Positions 54,013-63,236 are shown, counted from the stretch's first letter. The stretch: DNA of 64,000 nt from Polaromonas sp. OV174 (GCF_900112285.1 NZ_FOKZ01000018.1:26690-90689); one strand, 5' to 3'. Made by a program: numbers and translations. Notes: generated from the sequence alone by a model not told the origin.

Positions 54013-54744
54013 TCAAGGTGTCTTGCAACGCGACTGCGCCGCCGCCAGCACTTGGCCGGCTTCGTTCTCAACCCAGCCAATGACACGCAGGCGATTCGGG
54101 TTGGCGGCCGGTGCGATGGCCATGGAGCGGGCTTCGAAAAACCGATTTCGCTCTGTTTTTGATAGCTGTATGCGACCGTCCCATGACTGCTGGAGCAGGT
54201 TTCTGACCAGATTTCGCTCTATGGGCGAGCCTTCGGTGCCGGCCGGCAAGGTTTCCACCAGCGCCAGCCAGGCGCTCCAGCGTTGCCCCTTGGCCGCCGC
54301 CGGAATCGGCTTTAACTCTATGGATGTGCCCAGGTAGTCGGCGACCGGCAAGCCATGCGCCACGCGCAGGCGGCTGCCCTTGAACGCTTTCAGCGCCTGG
54401 CTGCGCGTTGCGGTGGCGGCGGGAATGGCCTCGCCCAGGGTCTGCAGCCGGGTCAGTGCATCGCGCGTGGCGGCGGCCGACAGCGGGGCGTCGTCGCCCA
54501 GGTCGCCCGGCACGATCCAGTCCAGGGCCAGCACGCCCTTGCCGGCAACGGGCGTGGCCGGATCGGTCCAGCAGCTGTCGCAATTGGCGTTGATGAAGCG
54601 CTCCATCAGCTGCACCGGCTGGGGCTGGCCGTCGCTGGCGCAATAGGACTGGGCCAGCGCTGCCGGCAGCTGCGTCAACAGGAGCAAAGCCGCGAGTAGG
54701 GGTTTGCAGCCCAGGGTTGAAGCGCGGTGCATGAAGGGTTTCAT
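54013..54744 (-). CDS. Exported protein of unknown function with a CxxC motif
   Basis: Protein of 243 residues from ATG 54744 with a signal peptide (AALLLLTQLPAALAQ, about 17-31). After cleavage comes CASDGQPQPVQLMERFINAN and the motif CDSCW near residue 55, in the position of a thioredoxin-like redox site. I do not recognise a named family; DUF1223-like proteins have a related CSSCPP motif but I cannot confirm the link. Divergent from uvrD with only 22 bases between starts. Confidence 0.7.
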   Translation of the reverse strand: MKPFMHRASTLGCKPLLAALLLLTQLPAALAQSYCASDGQPQPVQLMERFINANCDSCWTDPATPVAGKGVLALDWIVPGDLGDDAPLSAAATRDALTRLQTLGEAIPAATATRSQALKAFKGSRLRVAHGLPVADYLGTSIELKPIPAAAKGQRWSAWLALVETLPAGTEGSPIERNLVRNLLQQSWDGRIQLSKTERNRFFEARSMAIAPAANPNRLRVIGWVENEAGQVLAAAQSRCKTP

Positions 54745-54766
54745 CAGGGCCTTTCTACAATGAGGG

Positions 54767-57193
54767 ATGTTCTCAGAAGTCGCGTCATCATCCCCCCTCT
54801 TGCAAAATCTTAACCCGGAGCAACTGGCCGCGGTTACCTTGCCTGCCACCCATGCCCTGATTCTTGCCGGGGCGGGCTCGGGCAAGACCCGGGTGCTGAC
54901 CACCCGCATCGCCTGGCTGCTGCAAACCGGTGAGGTTTCGCCGGGCGGTATTCTGGCCGTGACCTTTACCAACAAGGCCGCCAAGGAGATGCTGGTGCGC
55001 CTCTCGGCCATGCTGCCGGTGAATGTGCGCGGCATGTGGATTGGCACTTTTCATGGTCTGTGCAACCGCTTTTTGCGCGCCCACTACAAGCTGGCCAACC
55101 TGCCTTCGACCTTCCAGATCCTGGACACGCAAGACCAGCTCTCGGCCATCAAGCGCCTGTGCAAGCAGTTCAACGTGGACGATGAGCGCTTTCCGCCCAA
55201 GCAGTTGCAGTGGTTTATTGCCGCCTGCAAGGAAGACGGCCAGCGCGCCAAGGACGTGCAGGTGCGCGACGAAGAGGGCCGCAAAAAGGTCGAGATTTAT
55301 GCCCTTTACGAAGAGCAATGCCAGCGCGAAGGCGTGGTCGACTTCGGCGAACTGATGCTGCGCAGCTACGAGCTGCTGCGTGACAACCTCCCGGTTCGCG
55401 AGCATTACCAGCGGCGCTTTCGCCATATCCTGATCGACGAGTTTCAGGACACCAACAAGCTGCAATACGCCTGGATCAAGATGCTGGCCGGGCAGGGCGA
55501 GGACAGCACCGGTCTGGCGGGCGGCTCGGTGGTGGCGGTGGGTGACGACGACCAGAGCATCTACGCCTTTCGCGGCGCGCGCGTGGGCAATATGGTCGAC
55601 TTCGTGCGCGAATTTCAGGTGACGCACCAGATCAAGCTGGAGCGCAACTACCGCAGCTTTGGCAACATCCTGGATTCGGCCAATGCGCTGATCAGCCACA
55701 ACAGCAAACGCCTGGGTAAAAACCTCACCACCGAGGCCGGCCCCGGCGAGCCGGTGCGGGTGCATGAATCGACCAGCGACTTTGCCGAGGCCCAGTGGTT
55801 TGTCGATGAGGTCAAGCAGCTGGTGCGCGACGGCCACGAGCGCAAGGAAATCGCCCTGCTGTACCGCAGCAATGCGCAAAGCCGGGTGATGGAAACCGCG
55901 CTCTTCAATGCCGGCGTGCCCTATCGCGTCTATGGCGGCCTGCGCTTTTTCGAGCGGGCAGAAATCAAGCATGCGCTGGCCTATCTGCGCCTGCTGGAGA
56001 ACCCGCACGACGACACCAGCTTCATGCGGGTGGTGAATTTTCCGCCGCGCGGCATAGGCGCGCGCAGCATAGAGCAGCTGCAGGACATGGCGCGCGCAGC
56101 CGGCAGTTCGCTGCATGACGGCGTTAGCGCCGTCAGCGGCAAGGCCGGCGCCAACCTGGGCGCCTTCGTCGCCAGGATTGACGTGCTGCGCGAGCAGACC
56201 AGCGGCTTGAGCCTGCGCGAAATCATCGAGCTGGTGCTGGCGCACAGCGGTTTGACCGAGCATTACAAGACGGAAAAGGAAGGCCAGGACCGGCTGGAGA
56301 ATCTGGCCGAACTGGTCAATGCAGCCGAGTCTTTTGTCAGCCAGGAAGGCTTTGGCCGCGACGCTGTCGCCTTGCCGGTGGACGAGCATGGCTCAGCCCT
56401 GCGCCAGTCCCCGGTCAGCCAGGGCCTGGACCCGGCCGCGGCCGTGCTGGACGAGGCCCTGGCAGGGCAGGCGCCGGATGCCGAAACCGGCGAAACCCTG
56501 TCGCCGCTGGCCGCTTTCCTCACCCATGCGGCGCTGGAAGCCGGTGACAACCAGGCCAAGGCCGGCCAGGACGCGGTGCAGCTGATGACGGTGCATTCGT
56601 CCAAGGGCCTGGAGTTTGACTGCGTCTTCATCACCGGCCTGGAAGACGGCATCTTCCCGCACGAAAACGCCCTCAGCGATGCCGGCGGGATTGAAGAGGA
56701 GCGCCGCCTGATGTACGTCGCCATCACGCGAGCGCGCCAGCGCCTTTACCTCAGCTACTCGCAGACCCGCATGCTGCACGGCCAGACCCGTTACAACCTC
56801 AGGAGCCGGTTTTTTGACGAATTGCCCGAGGCCGCGCTGAAATGGATCACGCCCAAGCAGCAAGGCTTTGCCTCCGGCCTGGGAACCAGCCCGGGTGGCT
56901 GGAACAATGCTAGCAATTCAGGAGCTGGTGGCGCCCGTGGTGATTGGGCTAGCAGCGTTTTTTCTTCAAAATCAGGGAGTGCGGAGCGATTTGCCAACCC
57001 GCCGGTGCCGGCGCAAAAAAGCGCGCCCTCGCACGGCCTGAGAAGCGGCATGGAAGTGTTTCACGCCAAGTTTGGCGAGGGCAAGGTCATGCTGCTCGAA
57101 GGCAGCGGCGACGATGCCAGAGCCCAGATCAATTTCACCCGCCACGGCGTGAAATGGCTGGCCCTTAGCGTGGCCAAGCTGACGGTGGTTTAG
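54767..57193 (+). CDS. uvrD: UvrD-family DNA helicase
   Basis: Superfamily 1A helicase of 808 residues. Motif I AGAGSGKTRVL, motif II DEFQDTN, motif III VGDDDQSIYAFRGA, motif V/VI MTVHSSKGLEFD and MYVAITRARQRLYL, and a C-terminal Tudor-like domain (VFHAKFGEGKVMLLEGSGDD). Unwinds DNA in mismatch and excision repair. A GCTAT-family repeat encodes the Gly/Ser-rich linker NASNSGAGGARGDWASS near residues 714-731, between helicase core and Tudor domain. Confidence 0.93.
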   Translation: MFSEVASSSPLLQNLNPEQLAAVTLPATHALILAGAGSGKTRVLTTRIAWLLQTGEVSPGGILAVTFTNKAAKEMLVRLSAMLPVNVRGMWIGTFHGLCNRFLRAHYKLANLPSTFQILDTQDQLSAIKRLCKQFNVDDERFPPKQLQWFIAACKEDGQRAKDVQVRDEEGRKKVEIYALYEEQCQREGVVDFGELMLRSYELLRDNLPVREHYQRRFRHILIDEFQDTNKLQYAWIKMLAGQGEDSTGLAGGSVVAVGDDDQSIYAFRGARVGNMVDFVREFQVTHQIKLERNYRSFGNILDSANALISHNSKRLGKNLTTEAGPGEPVRVHESTSDFAEAQWFVDEVKQLVRDGHERKEIALLYRSNAQSRVMETALFNAGVPYRVYGGLRFFERAEIKHALAYLRLLENPHDDTSFMRVVNFPPRGIGARSIEQLQDMARAAGSSLHDGVSAVSGKAGANLGAFVARIDVLREQTSGLSLREIIELVLAHSGLTEHYKTEKEGQDRLENLAELVNAAESFVSQEGFGRDAVALPVDEHGSALRQSPVSQGLDPAAAVLDEALAGQAPDAETGETLSPLAAFLTHAALEAGDNQAKAGQDAVQLMTVHSSKGLEFDCVFITGLEDGIFPHENALSDAGGIEEERRLMYVAITRARQRLYLSYSQTRMLHGQTRYNLRSRFFDELPEAALKWITPKQQGFASGLGTSPGGWNNASNSGAGGARGDWASSVFSSKSGSAERFANPPVPAQKSAPSHGLRSGMEVFHAKFGEGKVMLLEGSGDDARAQINFTRHGVKWLALSVAKLTVV
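56909..56970 (+). repeat. GCTAT-family repeat embedded in uvrD
   Basis: GCTAGCAATTCAGGAGCTGG, GGCGCCC, TTGGGCTAGCAGCG. Read in frame as NASNSGAGGARGDWASS, same frame as in the AlkA-type gene. Confidence 0.7.
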
Positions 57194-57200
57194 CCGGAGC

Positions 57201-58016
57201 TTACAGAAAGCTGTTCGGGCCGGCCGATCCGTCGGTCGGCTGGGCCTCATCCGCCGTGGCCACAAAGCTGTCGCGGAAGGTGAAATAAATCGAGGTGAAG
57301 AACATCGCCACGATCACCAGCGCCACCGGAAACATTGCCATGGCGGCCAGCATGGGGTTGCCCAGCAGACCGGCGATCAGCGACACCACGAGCGCGGCCA
57401 GAAAGAAGACGCCGGTCCAGGCCAGGCCGAACACGATGAAGGCGCCCAGGTTTTTATAGCAGGCCATGAAGCTGAAAAACAGGCTCTTGACCGGCGAGAT
57501 GTCGTGCCAGTGCACCAGCGCCGGCGCGTGCCAGAACAGCAGCGACAGTGGCAGGTAAAGCGCCATGGCAACCCACATCGCCACCTGAAAACCGCTTTGC
57601 AGCACCAGCTCTTCGGTGATCTTGCCGCCCACCAGGTAGAGCTTGGCAAACTGGCCGCCGTCGAACAGGGCAGATACCCCCATCAGCGCCAGAAAGCCCA
57701 TGGCATAGAGGGCGCCCAGCACCATCATGGCGCGCAGGCGTTGCTGGCCGGCGCGAAAGGCGCTGATCAGTATCGAGGGCATGGGGAATTTGCCCTTGGT
57801 GGCTTCCTGGGTGGCGGCCATCAGGCCCAGCGTGGCCGCCGGCAGCAGCGCCAGCGCCAGCGCCGCGCCTATGAAGGGCACCAGCGTCGCCAGCGAGAGC
57901 ATGGCCATGAACATGAAAAACAGGCCTGACATGGCCAGCGGCTGCCGGATGAAGGTGGTGATGCCCAGCTTGACCCAGGTCAGGCCGGTGCGGGCGGGAA
58001 CGATATTCAGTTTCAT
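57201..58016 (-). CDS. BPSS1780-family membrane protein
   Basis: Protein of 271 residues from ATG 58016, with about six membrane segments. Starts MKLNIVPARTGLTWVKLGIT; PVKSLFFSFMACYKNLGAF is another conserved segment. Family without known function, common in Burkholderiales. 38 bases behind thrB, convergent with uvrD. Confidence 0.8.
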   Translation of the reverse strand: MKLNIVPARTGLTWVKLGITTFIRQPLAMSGLFFMFMAMLSLATLVPFIGAALALALLPAATLGLMAATQEATKGKFPMPSILISAFRAGQQRLRAMMVLGALYAMGFLALMGVSALFDGGQFAKLYLVGGKITEELVLQSGFQVAMWVAMALYLPLSLLFWHAPALVHWHDISPVKSLFFSFMACYKNLGAFIVFGLAWTGVFFLAALVVSLIAGLLGNPMLAAMAMFPVALVIVAMFFTSIYFTFRDSFVATADEAQPTDGSAGPNSFL

Positions 58017-58054
58017 GGCGCGATTCCCGGCTTGTGGCCAGGAGTTCCGGTGGT

Positions 58055-59005
58055 TTACAGGCTGTAGGGATGGGCGAGCCGCTGGCGCAGCACGCGCTCG
58101 AAATGGCCGGGGTCGTGCGCTTTGAGCACGGCGGCATCGCGGGGTAAGTGAAAGTCCCACAGGCGCGAAATCCAAAAGCGCAGGGCGCCGGCGCGCTGCA
58201 GCGCTGGCAGCAGGGTGCGCTCTTGCGCCGTCAGCGGGCGCACGCTTTGGTAGGCCGCCATGAAGGCATCGGCACGCGCATTGTCCTGCGTGCCGCTTTC
58301 CAGCTCTATGCACCAGTCGTTCAGGCAGACCGCGATGTCAAACAGAAAACTGTCGCAGCCGGCAAAGTAAAAGTCAAAAAAGCCGGTCAGCTGGCCGTTT
58401 TCGAACATCACGTTGTCGCGGAACAGGTCGGCGTGGATGGGGCCGCGCGGCAGGCTGCGGTAGGCCGGGGATTCGGCGATGTGGTTCTGGTAGGCCAGCT
58501 CGCCCAGAATCAGGCTGCGCTGCTCCGGCGTGAGGTGGGGCAGCACCACCGGCGTGGTTTCGTTCCACCAGTTGAGGCCACGCAAATTCGGCTGCTGGCG
58601 CGGATAGTCCAGCCCGGCCAGATGCATGCGCGCCAGCATCGCGCCGACACCGGCGCAATGGGCCAGCGTGGGCGCCAGCTCATGGTGGCCGCGCAGCTTG
58701 TTGACCACGGCGGCCGGCTTGGTTTTCAGGCGGTGCAGGATGTTGCCCTTGGCGTCGGCCACCGGGTCTGGCACCGGAATGCCGCAAGTCGCCAGATGCT
58801 TCATCAGGTGCAGGTAAAACGGCAACTGCTCGAAGCTCAGGCGTTCGAACAAGGTCAGCACATACTGGCCCTGATCGGTGTCGACAAAATAATTGGTGTT
58901 TTCGATGCCGCCCGCAGCACCCTTGATGCTCTGCAGCTGACCCAAATTCAAGGAGCGCAAGAAAGCTGCAGCCTCGTCAAACGAGACTTCGGTATATACG
59001 GCCAT
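58055..59005 (-). CDS. thrB: Homoserine kinase (type II)
   Basis: Choline-kinase-fold enzyme of 316 residues, the form of ThrB used by beta- and pseudomonads. Begins MAVYTEVSFDEAAAFL; catalytic loop GPIHADLFRDNVMF and metal-binding FFDFYFAGCD. Phosphorylates homoserine on the way to threonine. Lies with DUF2782 and BPSS1780 genes, divergent from polA, a grouping typical of Burkholderiales. Confidence 0.93.
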   Translation of the reverse strand: MAVYTEVSFDEAAAFLRSLNLGQLQSIKGAAGGIENTNYFVDTDQGQYVLTLFERLSFEQLPFYLHLMKHLATCGIPVPDPVADAKGNILHRLKTKPAAVVNKLRGHHELAPTLAHCAGVGAMLARMHLAGLDYPRQQPNLRGLNWWNETTPVVLPHLTPEQRSLILGELAYQNHIAESPAYRSLPRGPIHADLFRDNVMFENGQLTGFFDFYFAGCDSFLFDIAVCLNDWCIELESGTQDNARADAFMAAYQSVRPLTAQERTLLPALQRAGALRFWISRLWDFHLPRDAAVLKAHDPGHFERVLRQRLAHPYSL

Positions 59006-59040
59006 GCCTGAAACTGAATCCTGTACTGGAAATGATGGAA

Positions 59041-59397
59041 TTAGAACTTCAGCACGTTCCAGACGCGTGAGCCATTGGTGTCGCTATTGTTGGCGGCTGG
59101 TGCGCCGCCCCTTGCGCCCTCGACCGGCTTGACCTCGTAAGCGGCCCCGCCGGTTTTCGGTTGTACCGTGATTTTTTCGGTTTCGCCGCCCACCCGCAAC
59201 TCGTCTATGCGTGTGCCTGCATCCTCGGTGTGGATGCGCTGTATGGCCTTGTCCGGACGCGCCGATGCGGCCGGTTTTGCTTCCTTGGCCACAGCAGGTG
59301 CGGGGTTTTGCGCCGGCACCTGCGTTTGAGCCACGGCCGCGGCCAGCGGCAACACTGCAAACGCAGCGGCAATGAGGGGGCGGAAAGCGGTTTTCAT
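59041..59397 (-). CDS. DUF2782 exported protein
   Basis: Small protein of 118 residues from ATG 59397 with a signal peptide (AAFAVLPLAAAVAQ). The mature part is Ala/Pro-rich, then RIHTEDAGTRIDELRVGGET and a C-terminal NGSRVWNVLKF, the DUF2782 pattern. Function unknown. Conserved next to polA and thrB in this group. Confidence 0.8.
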   Translation of the reverse strand: MKTAFRPLIAAAFAVLPLAAAVAQTQVPAQNPAPAVAKEAKPAASARPDKAIQRIHTEDAGTRIDELRVGGETEKITVQPKTGGAAYEVKPVEGARGGAPAANNSDTNGSRVWNVLKF

Positions 59398-59540
59398 GAC
59401 TGTATTGTAGGCGTGCGAACAGGCTTTAGGCCAAGGCAGCACCGCCCGCAGGCGGGTCTTTCAGGCCGCGGCCAGGGGGATTGACTGGGCCTGACGGGCG
59501 CGTTGAAGGCTTGGGCCGATATCCCCGACAATCTGGCTCC

Positions 59541-62375
59541 ATGAGCTCTGACAAAAAAACACTGCTGCTGGTCGACGGCTCCAGCTATCTGTACCGCGCC
59601 TTTCATGCCATGCCCGACCTGCGCGCCAACCCGGGCGACCCGCTCAGCCCGGCCACCGGCGCCATACGCGGCATGATCAACATGATGCAAAAGCTGCGCA
59701 AGGACGTGCGCGCCGACTACGCGGTCTGCGTCTTTGACGCCAAAGGGCCGACCTTTCGCGACGCGCTCTACCCCGAGTACAAGGCCCAGCGCTCGCCCAT
59801 GCCCGACGATCTGCGCAGCCAGATCGAACCGATTCACGAGGTGGTGCAGCTGCTCGGCTGGAAGGTGCTGGCCGTGCCCGGCGTGGAGGCCGATGACGTC
59901 ATAGGCACGCTGGCCTGCATGGGCTCGGCGCAAGGCATAGAGGTCATCATCTCCAGCGGCGACAAGGACTTGAGCCAACTGGTCGACGAACACATCACCG
60001 TCATAGACACCATGAACGACAGACGCCGCGACCTGGCCGGCGTCGAGGCCGAGTTCGGCGTGCCGCCGCGCCTGATGGTGGACTACCAGACCCTGGTCGG
60101 CGACACGGTGGACAACGTGCCCGGCGTGCCCAAGGTCGGCCCCAAGACCGCCGTCAAGTGGCTGCAGGAATACGGCTCGCTCGATGCCCTGGTGGCGCGC
60201 GCCGGCGAGATCAAAGGCGTGGTCGGCGAGAACCTGCGCAACTCACTGGACTGGCTGCCCAAGGGCAGGGCGCTGGTGACCATCAAGAAAGACTGCGAGC
60301 TGTCCGACTACATCGACGGTCTGCCGGCGATGGAAGCCATCGCCATGGGCGAGCAGCAGATGGAGGCCTTGAAGTCTTTTTACGAAAAATATGGCTTCAA
60401 GGGCCTGGTCCGCTCCATCGGCGGTGACGCCGCTGCCAGCGCCGAAGCGGCAGCGCCAGCCAAGGCGGCCAAGCCCGTCAAACCCAAGGGCGATACCGAT
60501 ACCACCGACATGTTCGCGTCCGAGTCGGAGGAGGCACCGGGCGAGGGGACCGAATCCAGCGCACCGGCCAGCAACTTGCACTACGACACGATTTTTACCT
60601 GGGAGTCGTTTGACGCCTGGCTGGCCAAGATCGAAGCCGCCGAGCTGGTGGCGCTGGACACAGAAACTACTTCCCTCGATGAAATGCAGGCCAGCATTGT
60701 CGGCCTGAGCTTTAGCGTCACGCCCGGCGAGGCCGCCTACATTCCGCTGACCCACGACTATCCCGATGCGCCGGCGCAACTGCCGCGTGATGAAGTGCTG
60801 GCGCGGCTCAAGCCCTGGCTGGAAAACGGCGCCAGGAAAAAGCTCGGCCAGCATGTCAAGTACGACCGCCATGTGTTTGCCAACCACGGCATAGAGGTGC
60901 AGGGTTATGCGCACGACACCATGCTGCAAAGTTATGTGCTCGAAGTGAACAAGCCGCACGGTCTGGCCAGCCTGGCCGATCGCCATCTGGGGCGCAGCGG
61001 CATCAACTACGAAGACCTGTGCGGCAAGGGCGTGCACCAGATCAAGTTCAACCAGGTGGATGTTGCCAAGGCCGCCGAATATTCGTGTGAAGACTCCGAC
61101 CAGACGCTGGACGTGCACCGCGCCCTGTGGCCGCAGCTGCAGGCCAACGACAAGCTGCGTTTCATTTACGAACTGGAAATGCAGAGCAGCGAAACGCTGT
61201 ACCGCATAGAGCGCAACGGCGTGCTGATAGACGCGCCCATGCTGGCCAAGCAAAGCGGCGAGCTGGGCGCGCGCATTTTGCAGCTGGAAGCCGAGGCCTA
61301 CGAGATTGCCGGCCAGCCCTTCAACCTGGGCAGCCCCAAGCAACTGGGCGAGATTTTCTTTGACAAGCTGGGCATGCCGGTGGTCAAGAAAACGCCCAGC
61401 GGTGCGCGCAGCACCGACGAAGAAGTGCTGGAAAAACTGGCCGAAGACTACCCGCTGCCGGCCAAGCTGCTGGAGCATCGCTCGCTCAGCAAGCTCAAAA
61501 GCACTTACACCGACAAGCTGGCGCAGCTGGCACTGCCGCGCACGGGCCGGGTCCACACCCACTACGCGCAGGCCGTGGCCGTCACCGGCCGGCTCTCCAG
61601 CAACGACCCCAATCTGCAGAACATTCCGGTGCGCACCGCCGAGGGCCGGCGCGTGCGCGAGGCTTTTGTGGCGCCCGCCGGCAGCGTCATCGCCAGCGCC
61701 GACTACTCGCAGATCGAGCTGCGCATCATGGCCCACATCAGCGGCGATGAAGCCTTGCTGCGCGCCTTCACCGACGGCCTGGACGTGCACCGCGCCACCG
61801 CCGCCGAAGTGTTTGGCGTGGACGTGACCCAAGTCAGCAGCGAGCAGCGCCGCTATGCCAAGGTCATCAACTTTGGCCTGATTTACGGCATGAGCAGCTT
61901 TGGCTTGGCGAAGAATCTGGGGATTGAAACCAAGGCCGCTGCGGCCTACATAGACCGCTATTTCCAGCGTTATCCTGGCGTGAAAACTTACATGGAGGAG
62001 ACCGTGCTGTTTGCCCAGCAGCACCGTTATGTCGAGACCGTGTTTGGCCGCCGCCTGCAACTGCCCGAGATCGCCGGCGGCAATGGGCCGCGCAAAAAAG
62101 CCGCCGAGCGTCAGGCCATCAACGCACCCATGCAGGGCACGGCTGCCGACCTGATCAAGCTCAGCATGAACAAGGTGCAGCAGGTGCTGGACGCCGAAAA
62201 CCGCGCCACCAAAATGATCATGCAGGTGCACGACGAACTGGTGTTCGAGGTGCCCGAGGCCGAGGTCGAATGGGTACGCACCGAGATCCCGCGCCTGATG
62301 GCCGGGGTGGCCGAACTCAAGGTGCCGCTGCTGGCCGAAATTGGTTTTGGGCCGAATTGGGAAAAGGCGCACTGA
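59541..62375 (+). CDS. polA: DNA polymerase I
   Basis: Protein of 944 residues from ATG 59541. Three domains: 5' nuclease (about 8-290; VDGSSYLYRAFHAMP), an Ala/Pro/Lys-rich linker (about 300-345), a 3'-5' exonuclease with an intact DTETTSLDE, and a family A polymerase (DYSQIELRIMAH; KVINFGLIYGMS; MQVHDELVFEVP). Repair and Okazaki fragment processing. Divergent from DUF2782/thrB. Confidence 0.97.
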   Translation: MSSDKKTLLLVDGSSYLYRAFHAMPDLRANPGDPLSPATGAIRGMINMMQKLRKDVRADYAVCVFDAKGPTFRDALYPEYKAQRSPMPDDLRSQIEPIHEVVQLLGWKVLAVPGVEADDVIGTLACMGSAQGIEVIISSGDKDLSQLVDEHITVIDTMNDRRRDLAGVEAEFGVPPRLMVDYQTLVGDTVDNVPGVPKVGPKTAVKWLQEYGSLDALVARAGEIKGVVGENLRNSLDWLPKGRALVTIKKDCELSDYIDGLPAMEAIAMGEQQMEALKSFYEKYGFKGLVRSIGGDAAASAEAAAPAKAAKPVKPKGDTDTTDMFASESEEAPGEGTESSAPASNLHYDTIFTWESFDAWLAKIEAAELVALDTETTSLDEMQASIVGLSFSVTPGEAAYIPLTHDYPDAPAQLPRDEVLARLKPWLENGARKKLGQHVKYDRHVFANHGIEVQGYAHDTMLQSYVLEVNKPHGLASLADRHLGRSGINYEDLCGKGVHQIKFNQVDVAKAAEYSCEDSDQTLDVHRALWPQLQANDKLRFIYELEMQSSETLYRIERNGVLIDAPMLAKQSGELGARILQLEAEAYEIAGQPFNLGSPKQLGEIFFDKLGMPVVKKTPSGARSTDEEVLEKLAEDYPLPAKLLEHRSLSKLKSTYTDKLAQLALPRTGRVHTHYAQAVAVTGRLSSNDPNLQNIPVRTAEGRRVREAFVAPAGSVIASADYSQIELRIMAHISGDEALLRAFTDGLDVHRATAAEVFGVDVTQVSSEQRRYAKVINFGLIYGMSSFGLAKNLGIETKAAAAYIDRYFQRYPGVKTYMEETVLFAQQHRYVETVFGRRLQLPEIAGGNGPRKKAAERQAINAPMQGTAADLIKLSMNKVQQVLDAENRATKMIMQVHDELVFEVPEAEVEWVRTEIPRLMAGVAELKVPLLAEIGFGPNWEKAH

Positions 62376-62383
62376 TAGTTAAT

Positions 62384-62480
62384 GCTATTGAATGAGGAGC
62401 GGCTTGCGCTCTATCTGCGGTCGTTTCAAGCACTTTGTGCCTGAAATCTTTGTAGAACGTGCGCTGGCAGCTATCAAAAA
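62384..62480 (+). repeat. Composite GCTAT-family repeat between polA and azlC
   Basis: Two half-copies face each other: GCTATTGAATGAGGAGCGG then CTTGCGCTC from 62384 on the plus strand, and on the minus strand from about 62476 TTGATAGCTGCCAGCGCAC. Together they occupy the whole gap up to the azlC ATG, which has no other ribosome site. Confidence 0.65.
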
Positions 62481-63236
62481 ATGAGTTCTCCGAATCCTTC
62501 CCCGCCGCCTGACGGCACCTTGCGCGCCACGGTCCTGACCCCGGCCGTGCGCATGGGGCTGTCGATTGCCGTGGCCACGGGCTTGTATGGCATCTCCTTT
62601 GGCGCGCTGGCCGTGGCCGCCGGCCTCAGCGTGGGGCAAGCCATGGCGCTCAGCCTGCTCATGTTCACCGGCGGCTCGCAGTTCGCCTTCATAGGCGTCA
62701 TTGCCGGGGGCGGGGCTGCCTCGGCCGCGCTGGGTGCGGCGGCGCTGCTGGGCGTGCGCAATGCCGTCTATGGCATGCAGATGAATCGCATGCTGGTGCC
62801 CAAAGGCTGGCGCAAAGCCCTGGCCGCCCATCTGACCATCGACGAGTCTGCCGCCACCGCCTCTGGCCAGACAGCGCCGGACGAGCAGCGGCGCGGCTTC
62901 TGGACCGCCGGGCTGGGCGTGTTCTTGCTGTGGAACCTGTTTACCTTGCTGGGCGCGCTGCTCGGCGACGCGCTTGGTGACCCGCGCCAATGGGGGCTGG
63001 ACGGCGCCGCCGTGGCGGCCTTTCTGGGCCTGCTCTGGCCGCGTCTGCGCCAGCGCGAGCCGGTGGCGCTGGCTGTGCTGTGCGGCGTGGCCACGGCCCT
63101 GGCCGTGCCGCTGCTGCCGCCCGGCCTGCCCATCTTGCTGGCCGCCGTGGTGGGCGCCGCTTGGGGTTGGTGGGGCCACGCCCCCGACGCCGATGCGCAC
63201 GCGCCGGTAGTCAAGAAAAAAGCAGGTGCGCCATGA
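62481..63236 (+). CDS. azlC: AzlC-family branched-chain amino acid exporter subunit
   Basis: Membrane protein of 251 residues with AzlC features: GLYGISFGALAVAAGLSVGQ, SLLMFTGGSQFAFIGVIA, GVRNAVYGMQMNRML. Works with AzlD for export of branched-chain amino acids or analogues. ATG 62481 abuts a dispersed repeat. Overlaps azlD by four bases. Confidence 0.9.
   Translation: MSSPNPSPPPDGTLRATVLTPAVRMGLSIAVATGLYGISFGALAVAAGLSVGQAMALSLLMFTGGSQFAFIGVIAGGGAASAALGAAALLGVRNAVYGMQMNRMLVPKGWRKALAAHLTIDESAATASGQTAPDEQRRGFWTAGLGVFLLWNLFTLLGALLGDALGDPRQWGLDGAAVAAFLGLLWPRLRQREPVALAVLCGVATALAVPLLPPGLPILLAAVVGAAWGWWGHAPDADAHAPVVKKKAGAP

Noticed and set aside
54160..54180. Another GCTAT-family copy inside the 54013-54744 gene
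   Set aside because: Only GATAGCTGTATGCG matches; the GGGCTA/GGCC part is missing, so chance similarity is as likely.
54756..54761. TACAAT as a -10 element five bases before the uvrD ATG
   Set aside because: No matching -35, and it would make the transcript nearly leaderless; not enough evidence.
54788..56389. 533-residue minus-strand frame opposite uvrD
   Set aside because: Antisense shadow; uvrD motifs are complete on the plus strand.
60243..62372. 709-residue open frame on the minus strand opposite polA
   Set aside because: A mirror of GC-rich codon bias in polA; His/Gln/Leu-rich translation with no family motif and no ribosome site.
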